Origin: Euryarchaeota archaeon UBA82
GTDB lineage: Archaea > Thermoplasmatota > Poseidoniia > Poseidoniales > Poseidoniaceae
Direction of reading: 5' to 3'
Assembly: GCA_002496635.1 (NCBI GenBank)
Contig: DAKQ01000019.1
Span: 12,806-21,538 of the forward strand
Length of the DNA: 8,733 nt
Part shown: in pieces, positions 1-5,520 of the stretch
Layout of the letters: each line of letters starts with the position of its first letter
Position numbering within the stretch: the stretch's first letter is position 1
Notes under the pieces: model-generated
The model's database searches: none
What the model was told of the DNA's origin: nothing
Seen by the model: the letters and a program-made list of their open reading frames with translations, nothing else
Made by a program: the position numbers and the translations under genes

Positions 1-546
1 GGAGATTCTCATATGTTCCAGGTTCCCTCTACCCAATGGGTTGAACATCAAGCCCAGGCAGCAGGTGTGGAATGGTGTTGTGTAAAGGCATCGGGGACAG
101 TTGATGATGAAATTTCAACACTGGAGGAAACATTGAGTGAATTGAAACTCGATGCTATTGTAAGCGGTGCGCTTCGAAGTGATTTCCAAAAGGTGAAATT
201 AGAAAACATGGCATATCGCCTCGGAATACATTCATTTTCTCCACTTTGGCATCAACACCCATTCGAGCACCTTCATGGAATGATCGAAAACGGATTTAAA
301 ATCATGATCAATTCTGTATCTTGTGAAGGATTAGATGGTGAATGGCTCGGTAGAATATTGGATTTAGATAATGTAAAAGAACTCAAATCACTCTCTGAAA
401 AATATCGATTCAATGTCGATGGTGAAGGTGGAGAATACGAAACCTTTGTTGTTGGAGGGCCACATTTGCCCCGCATGCTAAAAGTTGAAGGAAATGCATC
501 ATTTGATTCAGTACGTGGCGTTTTCACGATAACGAACATTCATTGA
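1..546 (+). CDS. Diphthine--ammonia ligase, Dph6/ATP_bind_4 type (5' partial)
   Basis: This is the C-terminal part of a Dph6-type ATP pyrophosphatase, which in the family amidates diphthine to diphthamide on elongation factor 2 in the cytosol. The frame is open to the left edge (codons for GDSH precede the first Met at 13), and that Met lies inside the family's conserved segment resembling 'SWMYHTPN'. It is therefore not the true start, and the N-terminal PP-loop (SGGKDS) must lie outside the window. Visible family marks, counted from that Met, are VSGALRSDFQK near residues 50-60, a following LGIHSFSPLWH near 70-80, and GEGGEYETFV near 137-146. The last is the signature of the C-terminal half. 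The gene ends TGA and overlaps the convergent purB end by 7 bases. The family is clear. The exact substrate is inferred from the family, since some members are annotated only as MJ0570-related ATP-binding proteins. Confidence 0.85.
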   Translation, partial: GDSHMFQVPSTQWVEHQAQAAGVEWCCVKASGTVDDEISTLEETLSELKLDAIVSGALRSDFQKVKLENMAYRLGIHSFSPLWHQHPFEHLHGMIENGFKIMINSVSCEGLDGEWLGRILDLDNVKELKSLSEKYRFNVDGEGGEYETFVVGGPHLPRMLKVEGNASFDSVRGVFTITNIH

Positions 547-1889
547 ATCGCATCTCGAGCAAGAGCAACTGCTTCATCAACGAGTTCTCCTGAAACTCCG
601 ATATGATTACTTGGCTCAAACATGGCTTCCAATTCCTCAGCAGAGAATGCTGCCGATATAGCAGGTGTTCTGCTGCATACATCGATCAATTCTTCCTTGT
701 TAGCGACCGCCGTAAATGAGGCTTCTCGAAGAATTTCATGCGCTTCATCTCTGGCTATTCCACGTTCGACTAAGTCGATCATGACTTTTTCTGCCATGAC
801 AAGTCCACGTTGAGATTTGATATTCTCCATGCATCGTTCAGCATCAACCCACATTGTTTCGAGAACTTGTCGTGTTTTAGCAAGTACGTCTTCGCACAAA
901 GCACTACCATGTGAAAGTGTGAATCGTTCACTGCTAGAATTAGCAAGATCCCGCTCATGCCATAACAGAGCATTCTCGTAGGTTGGTATGATAAATGAAC
1001 GAACGATTCGTGCTAGTCCTGACGCATTTTCAGACTTTATTGGATTCTTTTTGTGAGCCATCGTAGATGATCCAACTTGCTTTTTCACGTCAAATCCTTC
1101 TCCAGCTTCCTGAATTTCAGAGCGTTGAAGGTTCCGAATTTCTTGGAGAATTTTCTCACATGATGTTGCAACATTAGCAAGCCAAGATACGTATTCAACA
1201 TAACGATCTCTTCCTACAACTTGTGTTGTAGCCAATGGCACGCCAAGACCAAGATGTGTCAAAATCAGTCGTTGTAATTCTCGTGCGTTGACTCCTTGAG
1301 CAGCTCCAGTTCCGACAGCACCCAAGAATTTACCAACTGAAATTCTAGGACTGGCTTCATCCAGACGAATCAGTTGCCTTCTAAGTTCATCGAGCCATAC
1401 TGCTGCTTTCAAACCAAAGGTAATTGGCACTGCTGCTTGACCATGTGTTCTTCCTAACATTACGGTATCTCTTTCACGTTCCGCAACATCTGCACAGACT
1501 GAAATCAAAGCGCACAATTGTTCACGTAGCATAACAATACTGTCTCTAAGTTGAAGAGCAACTGCAGTGTCAACGATATCGTTGGATGTTGCGCCAAGAT
1601 GGATACACCACCCCGCATCTCCAGCAGCTTCTGCCATGGCTTTGGTCAAAGCCATAATGTCATGTCGCGTTTCTGCTTCAATTTCTGAAACACGTTCCTT
1701 GAGGACAGATTCTGGATTCGAGATCGCAGCAACTGCATTGTAATCATCCTCTGAAACACGACCAAGTTGCCAATGAGCCCAAATTAGTGCACGTTCAACT
1801 TCGAGTTGTCGTTCATGTCGTCCTAGTTCAGACCAAATGCGTTTGAAATCTTGGGAGCCATATCGATAGTCAAGTGGACAGAAGGCCAT
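540..1889 (-). CDS. purB: Adenylosuccinate lyase
   Basis: This cytosolic enzyme works twice in purine synthesis. It splits SAICAR to AICAR plus fumarate, and adenylosuccinate to AMP plus fumarate. From the start chosen here the protein is 449 aa, a normal length. Fumarase/aspartase-superfamily marks are TRHDIMA near residue 74, GATSNDI near 99-105, GRTHGQAAVPITFG near 146-159 (catalytic-region His), the signature loop GSSTMAHKKNP near 273-283, and ERDLANSSSER near 312-322. An in-frame ATG at 1934 would add 15 residues (MLSRKVHEVPPRPFI). I prefer 1889 because family members usually begin close to 'MA.CPLDYRYGS', and because an A/T-rich promoter-like box at 1939-1949 would sit too close to 1934. 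No clear Shine-Dalgarno sequence precedes either start. It lies downstream of the 142-aa membrane protein gene on the same strand and converges on the Dph6-type gene. Confidence 0.95.
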   Translation of the reverse strand: MAFCPLDYRYGSQDFKRIWSELGRHERQLEVERALIWAHWQLGRVSEDDYNAVAAISNPESVLKERVSEIEAETRHDIMALTKAMAEAAGDAGWCIHLGATSNDIVDTAVALQLRDSIVMLREQLCALISVCADVAERERDTVMLGRTHGQAAVPITFGLKAAVWLDELRRQLIRLDEASPRISVGKFLGAVGTGAAQGVNARELQRLILTHLGLGVPLATTQVVGRDRYVEYVSWLANVATSCEKILQEIRNLQRSEIQEAGEGFDVKKQVGSSTMAHKKNPIKSENASGLARIVRSFIIPTYENALLWHERDLANSSSERFTLSHGSALCEDVLAKTRQVLETMWVDAERCMENIKSQRGLVMAEKVMIDLVERGIARDEAHEILREASFTAVANKEELIDVCSRTPAISAAFSAEELEAMFEPSNHIGVSGELVDEAVALARDAIQ

Positions 1890-1938
1890 AATGAACGGTC
1901 TTGGAGGGACTTCATGAACCTTCCTTGAGAGCATTTTT

Positions 1939-1949
1939 GGAAAATATCC
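1939..1949 (-). promoter_or_regulatory. Possible TATA-like element for purB
   Basis: On the minus strand this reads GGATATTTTCC, a nearly palindromic A/T-rich core between the 142-aa gene's stop and the purB start at 1889. An archaeal transcript starting about 25 bases after it would carry a short leader to the 1889 ATG. This is the only TATA-like run in the gap. The assignment is by position and composition only. Confidence 0.3.
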
Positions 1950-1962
1950 GTGATAATGTCAC

Positions 1963-2391
1963 TTATTGTTGAATTTTGTCAGGCATCATGGCTGTACGAA
2001 TCAAAATCATTGCAAAGATACTCGATATTAAGAATGATATGCCGACATAGATTGAGAGATTATACCACATAATTGCAACTCCAACTAACGAAATGTATCC
2101 GAAAATTTGGCATATTGCTGAAGCAAAATTGAGTTTCTTAACCATTCGTTCGCTAAGAGTCCCTTTGTTTTCAAGTAGAAATGTGTAAATGAGGAAATAT
2201 ATTGCTTGGAATGGAAGTGTTGCGGCAATTATCGCAAGAGCAACTTCTCGCATTTGTGTAGGATTCGATTCCTGTTCAATGCCCTGAAACAACATAACAG
2301 CAGTATTTGTACCGAGTAATGCAGCCATTATTGTCCAACGTTTATCTTGTGAGGAGGTTCTGCTCTCAACGTTGACTGAACCTTCACTCAT
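1963..2391 (-). CDS. Hypothetical four-span membrane protein (142 aa)
   Basis: I do not recognise a family. The protein has a polar N-terminus of about 18 residues and then four hydrophobic segments, near residues 20-38, 48-73, 88-109 and 112-133, with a short tail (MMPDKIQQ). A basic, polar loop (ENKGTLSERMVKK, near 74-86) between spans 2 and 3 suggests a cytoplasmic face there. No catalytic or metal-binding motif stands out, and one Cys lies in span 3. The ATG at 2391 is the first in frame and has an A/T-rich box 25-34 bases upstream, which fits a leaderless or near-leaderless transcript. It sits between the 72-aa membrane protein gene and purB, all on the minus strand with gaps of 88 and 73 bases. 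Coding status is well supported by length, the membrane pattern and snug fit; function is unknown. Confidence 0.8.
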   Translation of the reverse strand: MSEGSVNVESRTSSQDKRWTIMAALLGTNTAVMLFQGIEQESNPTQMREVALAIIAATLPFQAIYFLIYTFLLENKGTLSERMVKKLNFASAICQIFGYISLVGVAIMWYNLSIYVGISFLISSIFAMILIRTAMMPDKIQQ

Positions 2392-2415
2392 ATCCTTAAC
2401 AGATGAAGTAAAGGG

Positions 2416-2425
2416 TTTGTATTTT
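2416..2425 (-). promoter_or_regulatory. TATA-like box of the 142-aa membrane protein gene
   Basis: The minus strand reads AAAATACAAA at 25-34 bases before the ATG at 2391. This is the spacing expected of an archaeal TATA box when transcription starts at or a few bases before the start codon. It lies in the 88-base gap after the 72-aa gene, so the downstream gene can probably be transcribed separately. Confidence 0.4.
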
Positions 2426-2479
2426 GTCCCATAGGAAGGAGAATTTTGTAGGGTTTTGAAGGGTTAATCTGACCTCAGT

Positions 2480-2698
2480 CTACAAAATCATGCCAAGCAT
2501 CTTGATCACAAATCCAGTGATTGTTGCAACGATGAATAACAAAATCATCATACCAACGGGTCCATATTGATTTGTGTCTTTAATTGCAGTTGATAAAAAA
2601 CCGTCACGTGCTACTGCGGAGGCAAACCCTTTCGCTTCTTCGTATGGAGGCGGGTCTCTTCTTGGGATGCGCTCTCCTTCTCGAACTTCTCCGCTCAT
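2480..2698 (-). CDS. Small C-terminally anchored membrane protein (72 aa)
   Basis: This is an unrecognised small protein. The first 45 or so residues are polar and charged, with a proline-rich stretch (RRDPPPYEEAKGF, near 13-25). A single hydrophobic span near residues 45-70 reaches almost to the C-terminus. The layout is that of a tail-anchored protein with a cytoplasmic N-terminal part. The size and topology recall archaeal Sec61-beta, but the conserved features of that family (SAGL-x-RYF followed by a lysine-rich linker) are not convincingly present, so I do not name it so. It starts at an ATG 76 bases from the divergent RadB-like gene and ends TAG, 88 bases before the 142-aa gene. Coding is supported by the compact fit and clean membrane pattern. 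Confidence 0.65.
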   Translation of the reverse strand: MSGEVREGERIPRRDPPPYEEAKGFASAVARDGFLSTAIKDTNQYGPVGMMILLFIVATITGFVIKMLGMIL

Positions 2699-2774
2699 GA
2701 TTGTGGGTTCGTATGGAAGGTCATGAGCATTGCGCTGATGTTAATGTCAAATCTATGAACAGGTTGGGATTGGT
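2699..2774. promoter_or_regulatory. Divergent intergenic region, 72-aa gene and RadB-like gene
   Basis: These 76 bases separate two divergent start codons and must contain both promoters. No strong TATA box is visible. The best A/T-rich run is TTAATGTCAAATCTATGAA (2741-2759), placed 16-34 bases before the plus-strand ATG. The region near the minus-strand start is GC-mixed with no clear box. No Shine-Dalgarno match of note precedes either start. Confidence 0.4.
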
Positions 2775-3362
2775 ATGGCCGAACGTTGGGCGTTGGATTT
2801 GGTTGGAAAAAGTATCCACTTGTCTATTGACGGTGGCTGCGGAGGTACAACTTTCGGTTTGCATTTTGCTGTGGATGAAATACAACGTGGAGGCCGCGTT
2901 CTTTGGGCGTCGCCTGATATGCCAAATGCCACACGCTTCTCTCAACTTTTTTCATCCCTGAATATCGTTGAAGCGAGTCGTTTTCATGCCATGAATTTGA
3001 TTGGTAATATGGAACGTTGTGTTGATGCGATTGTGGAGGCAGAACAGAATTTGCCAAGTGTTGGTTTGATCGTTCTTGATAATTGGTGTGAACCTACAGG
3101 GCGTATACCTTCCAAAAATCTCAAGGCTGTAATTGACTTGAAAAATAGAATTAAAGATTCAACAACGTTGTTACTAATTTCAAAAGCGGGAACTGAAGTC
3201 AATTCGAATGAAGGAGCCGTAAAACCACGAAGTGAGGCCAATCTTAAGGAAGAAGGTTTTCACATATGGACACTACGAGAGACAGAACAAAAAACGAAAG
3301 TTCTCACTTGTGATGAAATTGAAATTGAAGGTAAAATCGTTGATTCAGGCTTCGTCCTCTGA
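2775..3362 (+). CDS. RadB/RecA-superfamily-like protein with degenerate Walker A (195 aa)
   Basis: The layout matches a short RadB-like RecA-fold domain. A P-loop-position segment, IDGGCGGTTFGLHFAVDEI near residues 18-36, leads into GGRVLWAS near 39-46. A Walker-B-like strand, VGLIVLDNW, lies near 96-104 (Asp102), with a later strand TLLLISKAG near 131-139. A C-terminal section (KPRSEANLKEEGFHIW, then TKVLTCDEIEIEG and IVDSGFVL at the end) parallels the RadB end, where PxGG, a strand and a basic HRS-type segment are followed by a terminal 'ivdsGi'. The Walker A lysine is replaced by Thr25 and the first glycine by Asp19, so ordinary ATP hydrolysis is doubtful. RadB is a Rad51/RadA paralogue in archaeal recombination. 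This protein may be a non-catalytic regulator or a KaiC-type relative. Its last 18 bases overlap the convergent 83-aa gene. Recognition is by eye, so family membership is moderate. Confidence 0.6.
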   Translation: MAERWALDLVGKSIHLSIDGGCGGTTFGLHFAVDEIQRGGRVLWASPDMPNATRFSQLFSSLNIVEASRFHAMNLIGNMERCVDAIVEAEQNLPSVGLIVLDNWCEPTGRIPSKNLKAVIDLKNRIKDSTTLLLISKAGTEVNSNEGAVKPRSEANLKEEGFHIWTLRETEQKTKVLTCDEIEIEGKIVDSGFVL

Positions 3363-3596
3363 ATCTTCGCCAAGGAGTTCAGCCATTTCTTCAAGGGCTT
3401 CTTCATCAGGTTCATCAAATCGTCGAGGGTTTCGTGCACCACCTTCAAGTTCATCTTCTCCAGCTACCTTGGGAGCGAGATTATCAATCATATTTTCCCT
3501 ATTCTTCTTTGCACGAATGGCTATAAAAGCCATCATTCCGATGAACAAGAGAATGAGAATGAAAGTGGTAACATACTTCGTCAGGGCGTCTGCCAT
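3345..3596 (-). CDS. Small membrane protein with strongly acidic C-terminal tail (83 aa)
   Basis: This is an unrecognised protein. A very short N-terminus is followed by one hydrophobic span near residues 8-27 and a basic cluster (RAKKNR, 28-33) that predicts an N-outside, C-inside orientation. From residue 46 to the end, 17 of 38 residues are Asp or Glu, with only three Arg. A conserved-looking basic patch, ARNPRRFDEPD, sits in the middle of the tail. The ATG at 3596 has no Shine-Dalgarno sequence but has a good TATA-like box 23-30 bases upstream, supporting a leaderless mRNA. It follows tiaS on the same strand with a 45-base gap and overlaps the end of the RadB-like gene by 18 bases. An acidic cytoplasmic tail suggests binding of a basic partner or divalent ions, but that is speculation. 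Confidence 0.72.
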   Translation of the reverse strand: MADALTKYVTTFILILLFIGMMAFIAIRAKKNRENMIDNLAPKVAGEDELEGGARNPRRFDEPDEEALEEMAELLGEDSEDEA

Positions 3597-3618
3597 GGAG
3601 GTTCTTGTATCCTCTCAG

Positions 3619-3626
3619 TAAATATT
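3619..3626 (-). promoter_or_regulatory. TATA box of the 83-aa acidic membrane protein gene
   Basis: The minus strand reads AATATTTA, 23-30 bases before the ATG at 3596. This is close to ideal archaeal TATA composition and spacing for leaderless transcription. It lies between the tiaS stop and the 83-aa gene, so that gene need not depend on readthrough from tiaS. Confidence 0.5.
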
Positions 3627-3641
3627 GTTTTGATTTGATTG

Positions 3642-4820
3642 TCAATGTTTCAGGGGTTTTGAAAGATGTCTTCTCGAGGACGGCGGGGGTTGCACCCAAC
3701 CATTGAACGGCGGCATCCGTTCGACTTCAACCCAACCTCGATCAGTTGTTATGTTACATTTTTTGCAACGAAGACCCTGGTTTTTCCCCATGGATTTCAT
3801 AGATTTATTACAAATCTTGCAAAGCGGTCTTTTTCGTTCAGGTACGCATTTTAAAATTTTGAGCAATTCCAAGTGGAGGGCATTTTCTTCATCCCTTAGA
3901 CCATTGCCGATGATGGTGTCTCCTTCAATCAGCCACTGTGAGAGTAAAGCAATGTTTCCACTTTGTCGAAATGCAATCCATGTCCCGTGCGATGTTTCGA
4001 TAACAACATGTCCCTTTTTCAAAATAGATTTTGAGCGCACAGTTGCTATGATGGGCTCGCCTAGGTGATCATCAGTTGCTTGATTGGTTTTGAAAATCAA
4101 CGAACCTTTGGTTTGTTCGGTATGTTTCCCATTTTGAAGAATATTGAGTGCATCTTGTGCACCTTGCTGTGTCCATGAACGGATACCAAAGAGGACTGGT
4201 GAATTGCCCCTCGGAGCCAGAAGACTGGTGCCCAGTTTTGGATTTCTACAAAGAAACGTATCCTCAAGTCTGTCAACTTCATCTAATGCCTCCTCATCCA
4301 ATTGACGAGTTCCTTCTTTTCCATCAATTCTCCATGAAATCGCTTCATATGTGCATTGAGTGGCTGGCCATAGTACTGCTGCAGTCGCTCCAATTCTTCC
4401 ATTTCCACCCCAATGTCGAGATACGTTGGGTAAATCTTCTAGAAGAACTTCAGAAGAGACAGATTGAGTGTAAAATTTGGCATCGGATTTTTTCTCACTC
4501 ATCCAAACCATACCAGGATCTGCTGGATATTGTTTTCGTTCACTGTGATTGCTAATGCCAATGCTTCCTCCTAGGTTAGAGATATAATGCGTCCACCATT
4601 GGTCGAGATGCTTCATCAATTCTGCTTCGTTTTCGGCGATCAATTCGACAGCAACAGCGGCATTTCCTCTTGTTCGTTGCTTCGCAAATGGCCAGAGCCG
4701 CACAAGTCTTGGATTAGCATAAGATACATCCTCTGGAAGATTTTTCAATAAGTGAAACAATACTTCCGTGGTACAACCACCGTTGAGAGAATCTGTATCA
4801 TCTAATCCGAGCCAACCCAT
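3642..4820 (-). CDS. tiaS: tRNA(Ile2) 2-agmatinylcytidine synthetase TiaS
   Basis: In archaea TiaS uses ATP and agmatine to convert C34 of the CAU-anticodon tRNA-Ile2 to agmatidine, so that it reads AUA as isoleucine and not AUG. Family marks, in order, are GLDDTDS near residues 5-11, GGCTT at 14-18, LVRLWPF with TRGNAAVA near 39-57, GGNGRIGATAAV near 138-149, PVLFGIR near 208-214, an OB-fold segment with FKTNQATDDHL near 243-253, a zinc ribbon with Cys334, Cys337, Cys352 and Cys355, and a C-terminal GWVQPPPSSRRHLSKPL. At 392 aa it is slightly shorter than typical relatives but has all the domains. The ATG at 4820 follows the HAD phosphatase stop codon after one base and has a GAGGTGG Shine-Dalgarno sequence, so translation is probably coupled. 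The gene is strong evidence that the source is archaeal. Confidence 0.95.
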   Translation of the reverse strand: MGWLGLDDTDSLNGGCTTEVLFHLLKNLPEDVSYANPRLVRLWPFAKQRTRGNAAVAVELIAENEAELMKHLDQWWTHYISNLGGSIGISNHSERKQYPADPGMVWMSEKKSDAKFYTQSVSSEVLLEDLPNVSRHWGGNGRIGATAAVLWPATQCTYEAISWRIDGKEGTRQLDEEALDEVDRLEDTFLCRNPKLGTSLLAPRGNSPVLFGIRSWTQQGAQDALNILQNGKHTEQTKGSLIFKTNQATDDHLGEPIIATVRSKSILKKGHVVIETSHGTWIAFRQSGNIALLSQWLIEGDTIIGNGLRDEENALHLELLKILKCVPERKRPLCKICNKSMKSMGKNQGLRCKKCNITTDRGWVEVERMPPFNGWVQPPPSSRRHLSKPLKH

Positions 4821-4821
4821 T

Positions 4822-5436
4822 TTACCACCTCATCGGATCATATTCATCGCCTGAATCAAATTTGTCAAGAACTCGTTCAATGACTTGAGGTAGACCTTGT
4901 TGTGATGACACTTCAAACGTTCGAGCTCCAACAGCCCACCCAGCACCCATGTCTGATTTACGATCGCCAACCATTGCATCTAAAGGATCCCATGATTCTG
5001 GTTTGGATCCTGCCCAATCGATGTTCGTGTGCAGAACACGTTGTTTTCTCAAGAGATTATGTCCAGTGCGTAGCATACCTGGCCATGGTTTTCTACAATT
5101 ACAACAATCTCGATTTCTATGAGGGCAGGTAAGAATCATATCGATAACCGCTTGAGGATTTTCCTTTAACAATTGATTTCGTAATTCATTATGAATCAAC
5201 TCCAATTGTTCGATATCCCATAAACCTCTCATGATTGCTGATTGATTGGTTACAACACAGATTGTATAGCCGGATTCTCGAAGACGTGCAATGGCATGAC
5301 CAGATCCAGGAATGATGTTCATTTGATCGGGATTGTTAACGTAGCCTGCACGGCCATAATTCAGAACTCCATCTCTGTCGAGGAAAGCAATTGGGCCACT
5401 TGCCCAACCTTCTCCATCAACAATAGGCTCCTTCAT
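4822..5436 (-). CDS. HAD-family phosphatase, GmhB/HisB-N type with zinc loop (204 aa)
   Basis: This is a haloacid-dehalogenase phosphatase of the subgroup holding D,D-heptose-1,7-bisphosphate 7-phosphatase and the histidinol-phosphatase domain of HisB. Visible motifs are FLDRDGVLN (nucleophile Asp20, acid Asp22), VVTNQSAIMRG (motif II, near 61-71), the zinc loop CPHRNRDCCNCRKPWPGM (Cys104, His106, Cys112, Cys114, with Lys116 as motif III) and VGDRKSDM (motif IV, Asp158 and Asp162). Between the zinc loop and motif IV there is a longer linker than usual (HTNIDWAGSKPESWDPLDA, near 136-154). The substrate cannot be read from sequence. Heptose or another sugar bisphosphate for surface glycans and histidinol phosphate are both possible, and there is no his gene or glycan gene beside it. 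It is the first gene of a pair with tiaS, with one base between stop and start. Confidence 0.85.
   Translation of the reverse strand: MKEPIVDGEGWASGPIAFLDRDGVLNYGRAGYVNNPDQMNIIPGSGHAIARLRESGYTICVVTNQSAIMRGLWDIEQLELIHNELRNQLLKENPQAVIDMILTCPHRNRDCCNCRKPWPGMLRTGHNLLRKQRVLHTNIDWAGSKPESWDPLDAMVGDRKSDMGAGWAVGARTFEVSSQQGLPQVIERVLDKFDSGDEYDPMRW
4825..4831 (-). promoter_or_regulatory. Shine-Dalgarno sequence of tiaS
   Basis: The minus strand reads GAGGTGG, ending four bases before the tiaS ATG and overlapping the last codons of the HAD phosphatase gene. It is the clearest ribosome binding site in the window. It fits the pattern of internal operon genes using Shine-Dalgarno sites while first genes are leaderless. 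Confidence 0.7.
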
Positions 5437-5520
5437 GGTCTACCCAAGTATAGGAGGTTGTTGGATTTAGTGGAGCGAGTAAGAGCAAATGTTTCTATCT
5501 AGGACACTTTAGGACCTTCT
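5437..5520. promoter_or_regulatory. Divergent promoter region, HAD phosphatase-tiaS and archaeosortase-like gene
   Basis: These 84 bases separate two divergent ATG codons. For the minus-strand pair, CTAAATC (5464-5470) lies 28-34 bases before the ATG at 5436, which suits a leaderless start. For the plus-strand gene the best candidate is TTTCTATC (5492-5499), 22-29 bases before the ATG at 5521, a weaker match. A GGAGGTTG at 5453-5460 is too far from the plus-strand start to act as its ribosome site. Confidence 0.4.

Noticed and set aside
1950..1962. Inverted repeat GTGATAATGTCAC just after the 142-aa gene's stop
   Set aside because: The stem is only four base pairs and is followed by a broken T-run (GGATATTTTCC). 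This is too weak to call a terminator and could arise by chance.
2640..2665. PPPY motif in the 72-aa protein as a WW-domain ligand
   Set aside because: WW-domain partners are a eukaryotic theme. A four-residue proline motif in a polar linker is not evidence of function here.
2480..2698. 72-aa protein as Sec61-beta
   Set aside because: Size and single C-terminal span fit, but the conserved SAGL-x-RYF region and lysine-containing linker could not be found. Left as unknown.
2701..2961. Plus-strand open frame starting in the divergent region
   Set aside because: It overlaps the first part of the RadB-like gene in another frame, and its translation has no coherent domain or membrane pattern.
3232..3621. 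Plus-strand open frame of 129 codons, rich in Ser and Arg
   Set aside because: It is antisense to the 83-aa acidic membrane protein. Its Ser/Arg bias is what the reverse complement of Asp/Glu-rich codons gives, and it also overlaps the RadB-like gene.
4148..4555. Plus-strand open frame of 135 codons inside tiaS
   Set aside because: It lies wholly antisense to a well-conserved part of tiaS, shows no family signal and has no promoter or ribosome site.
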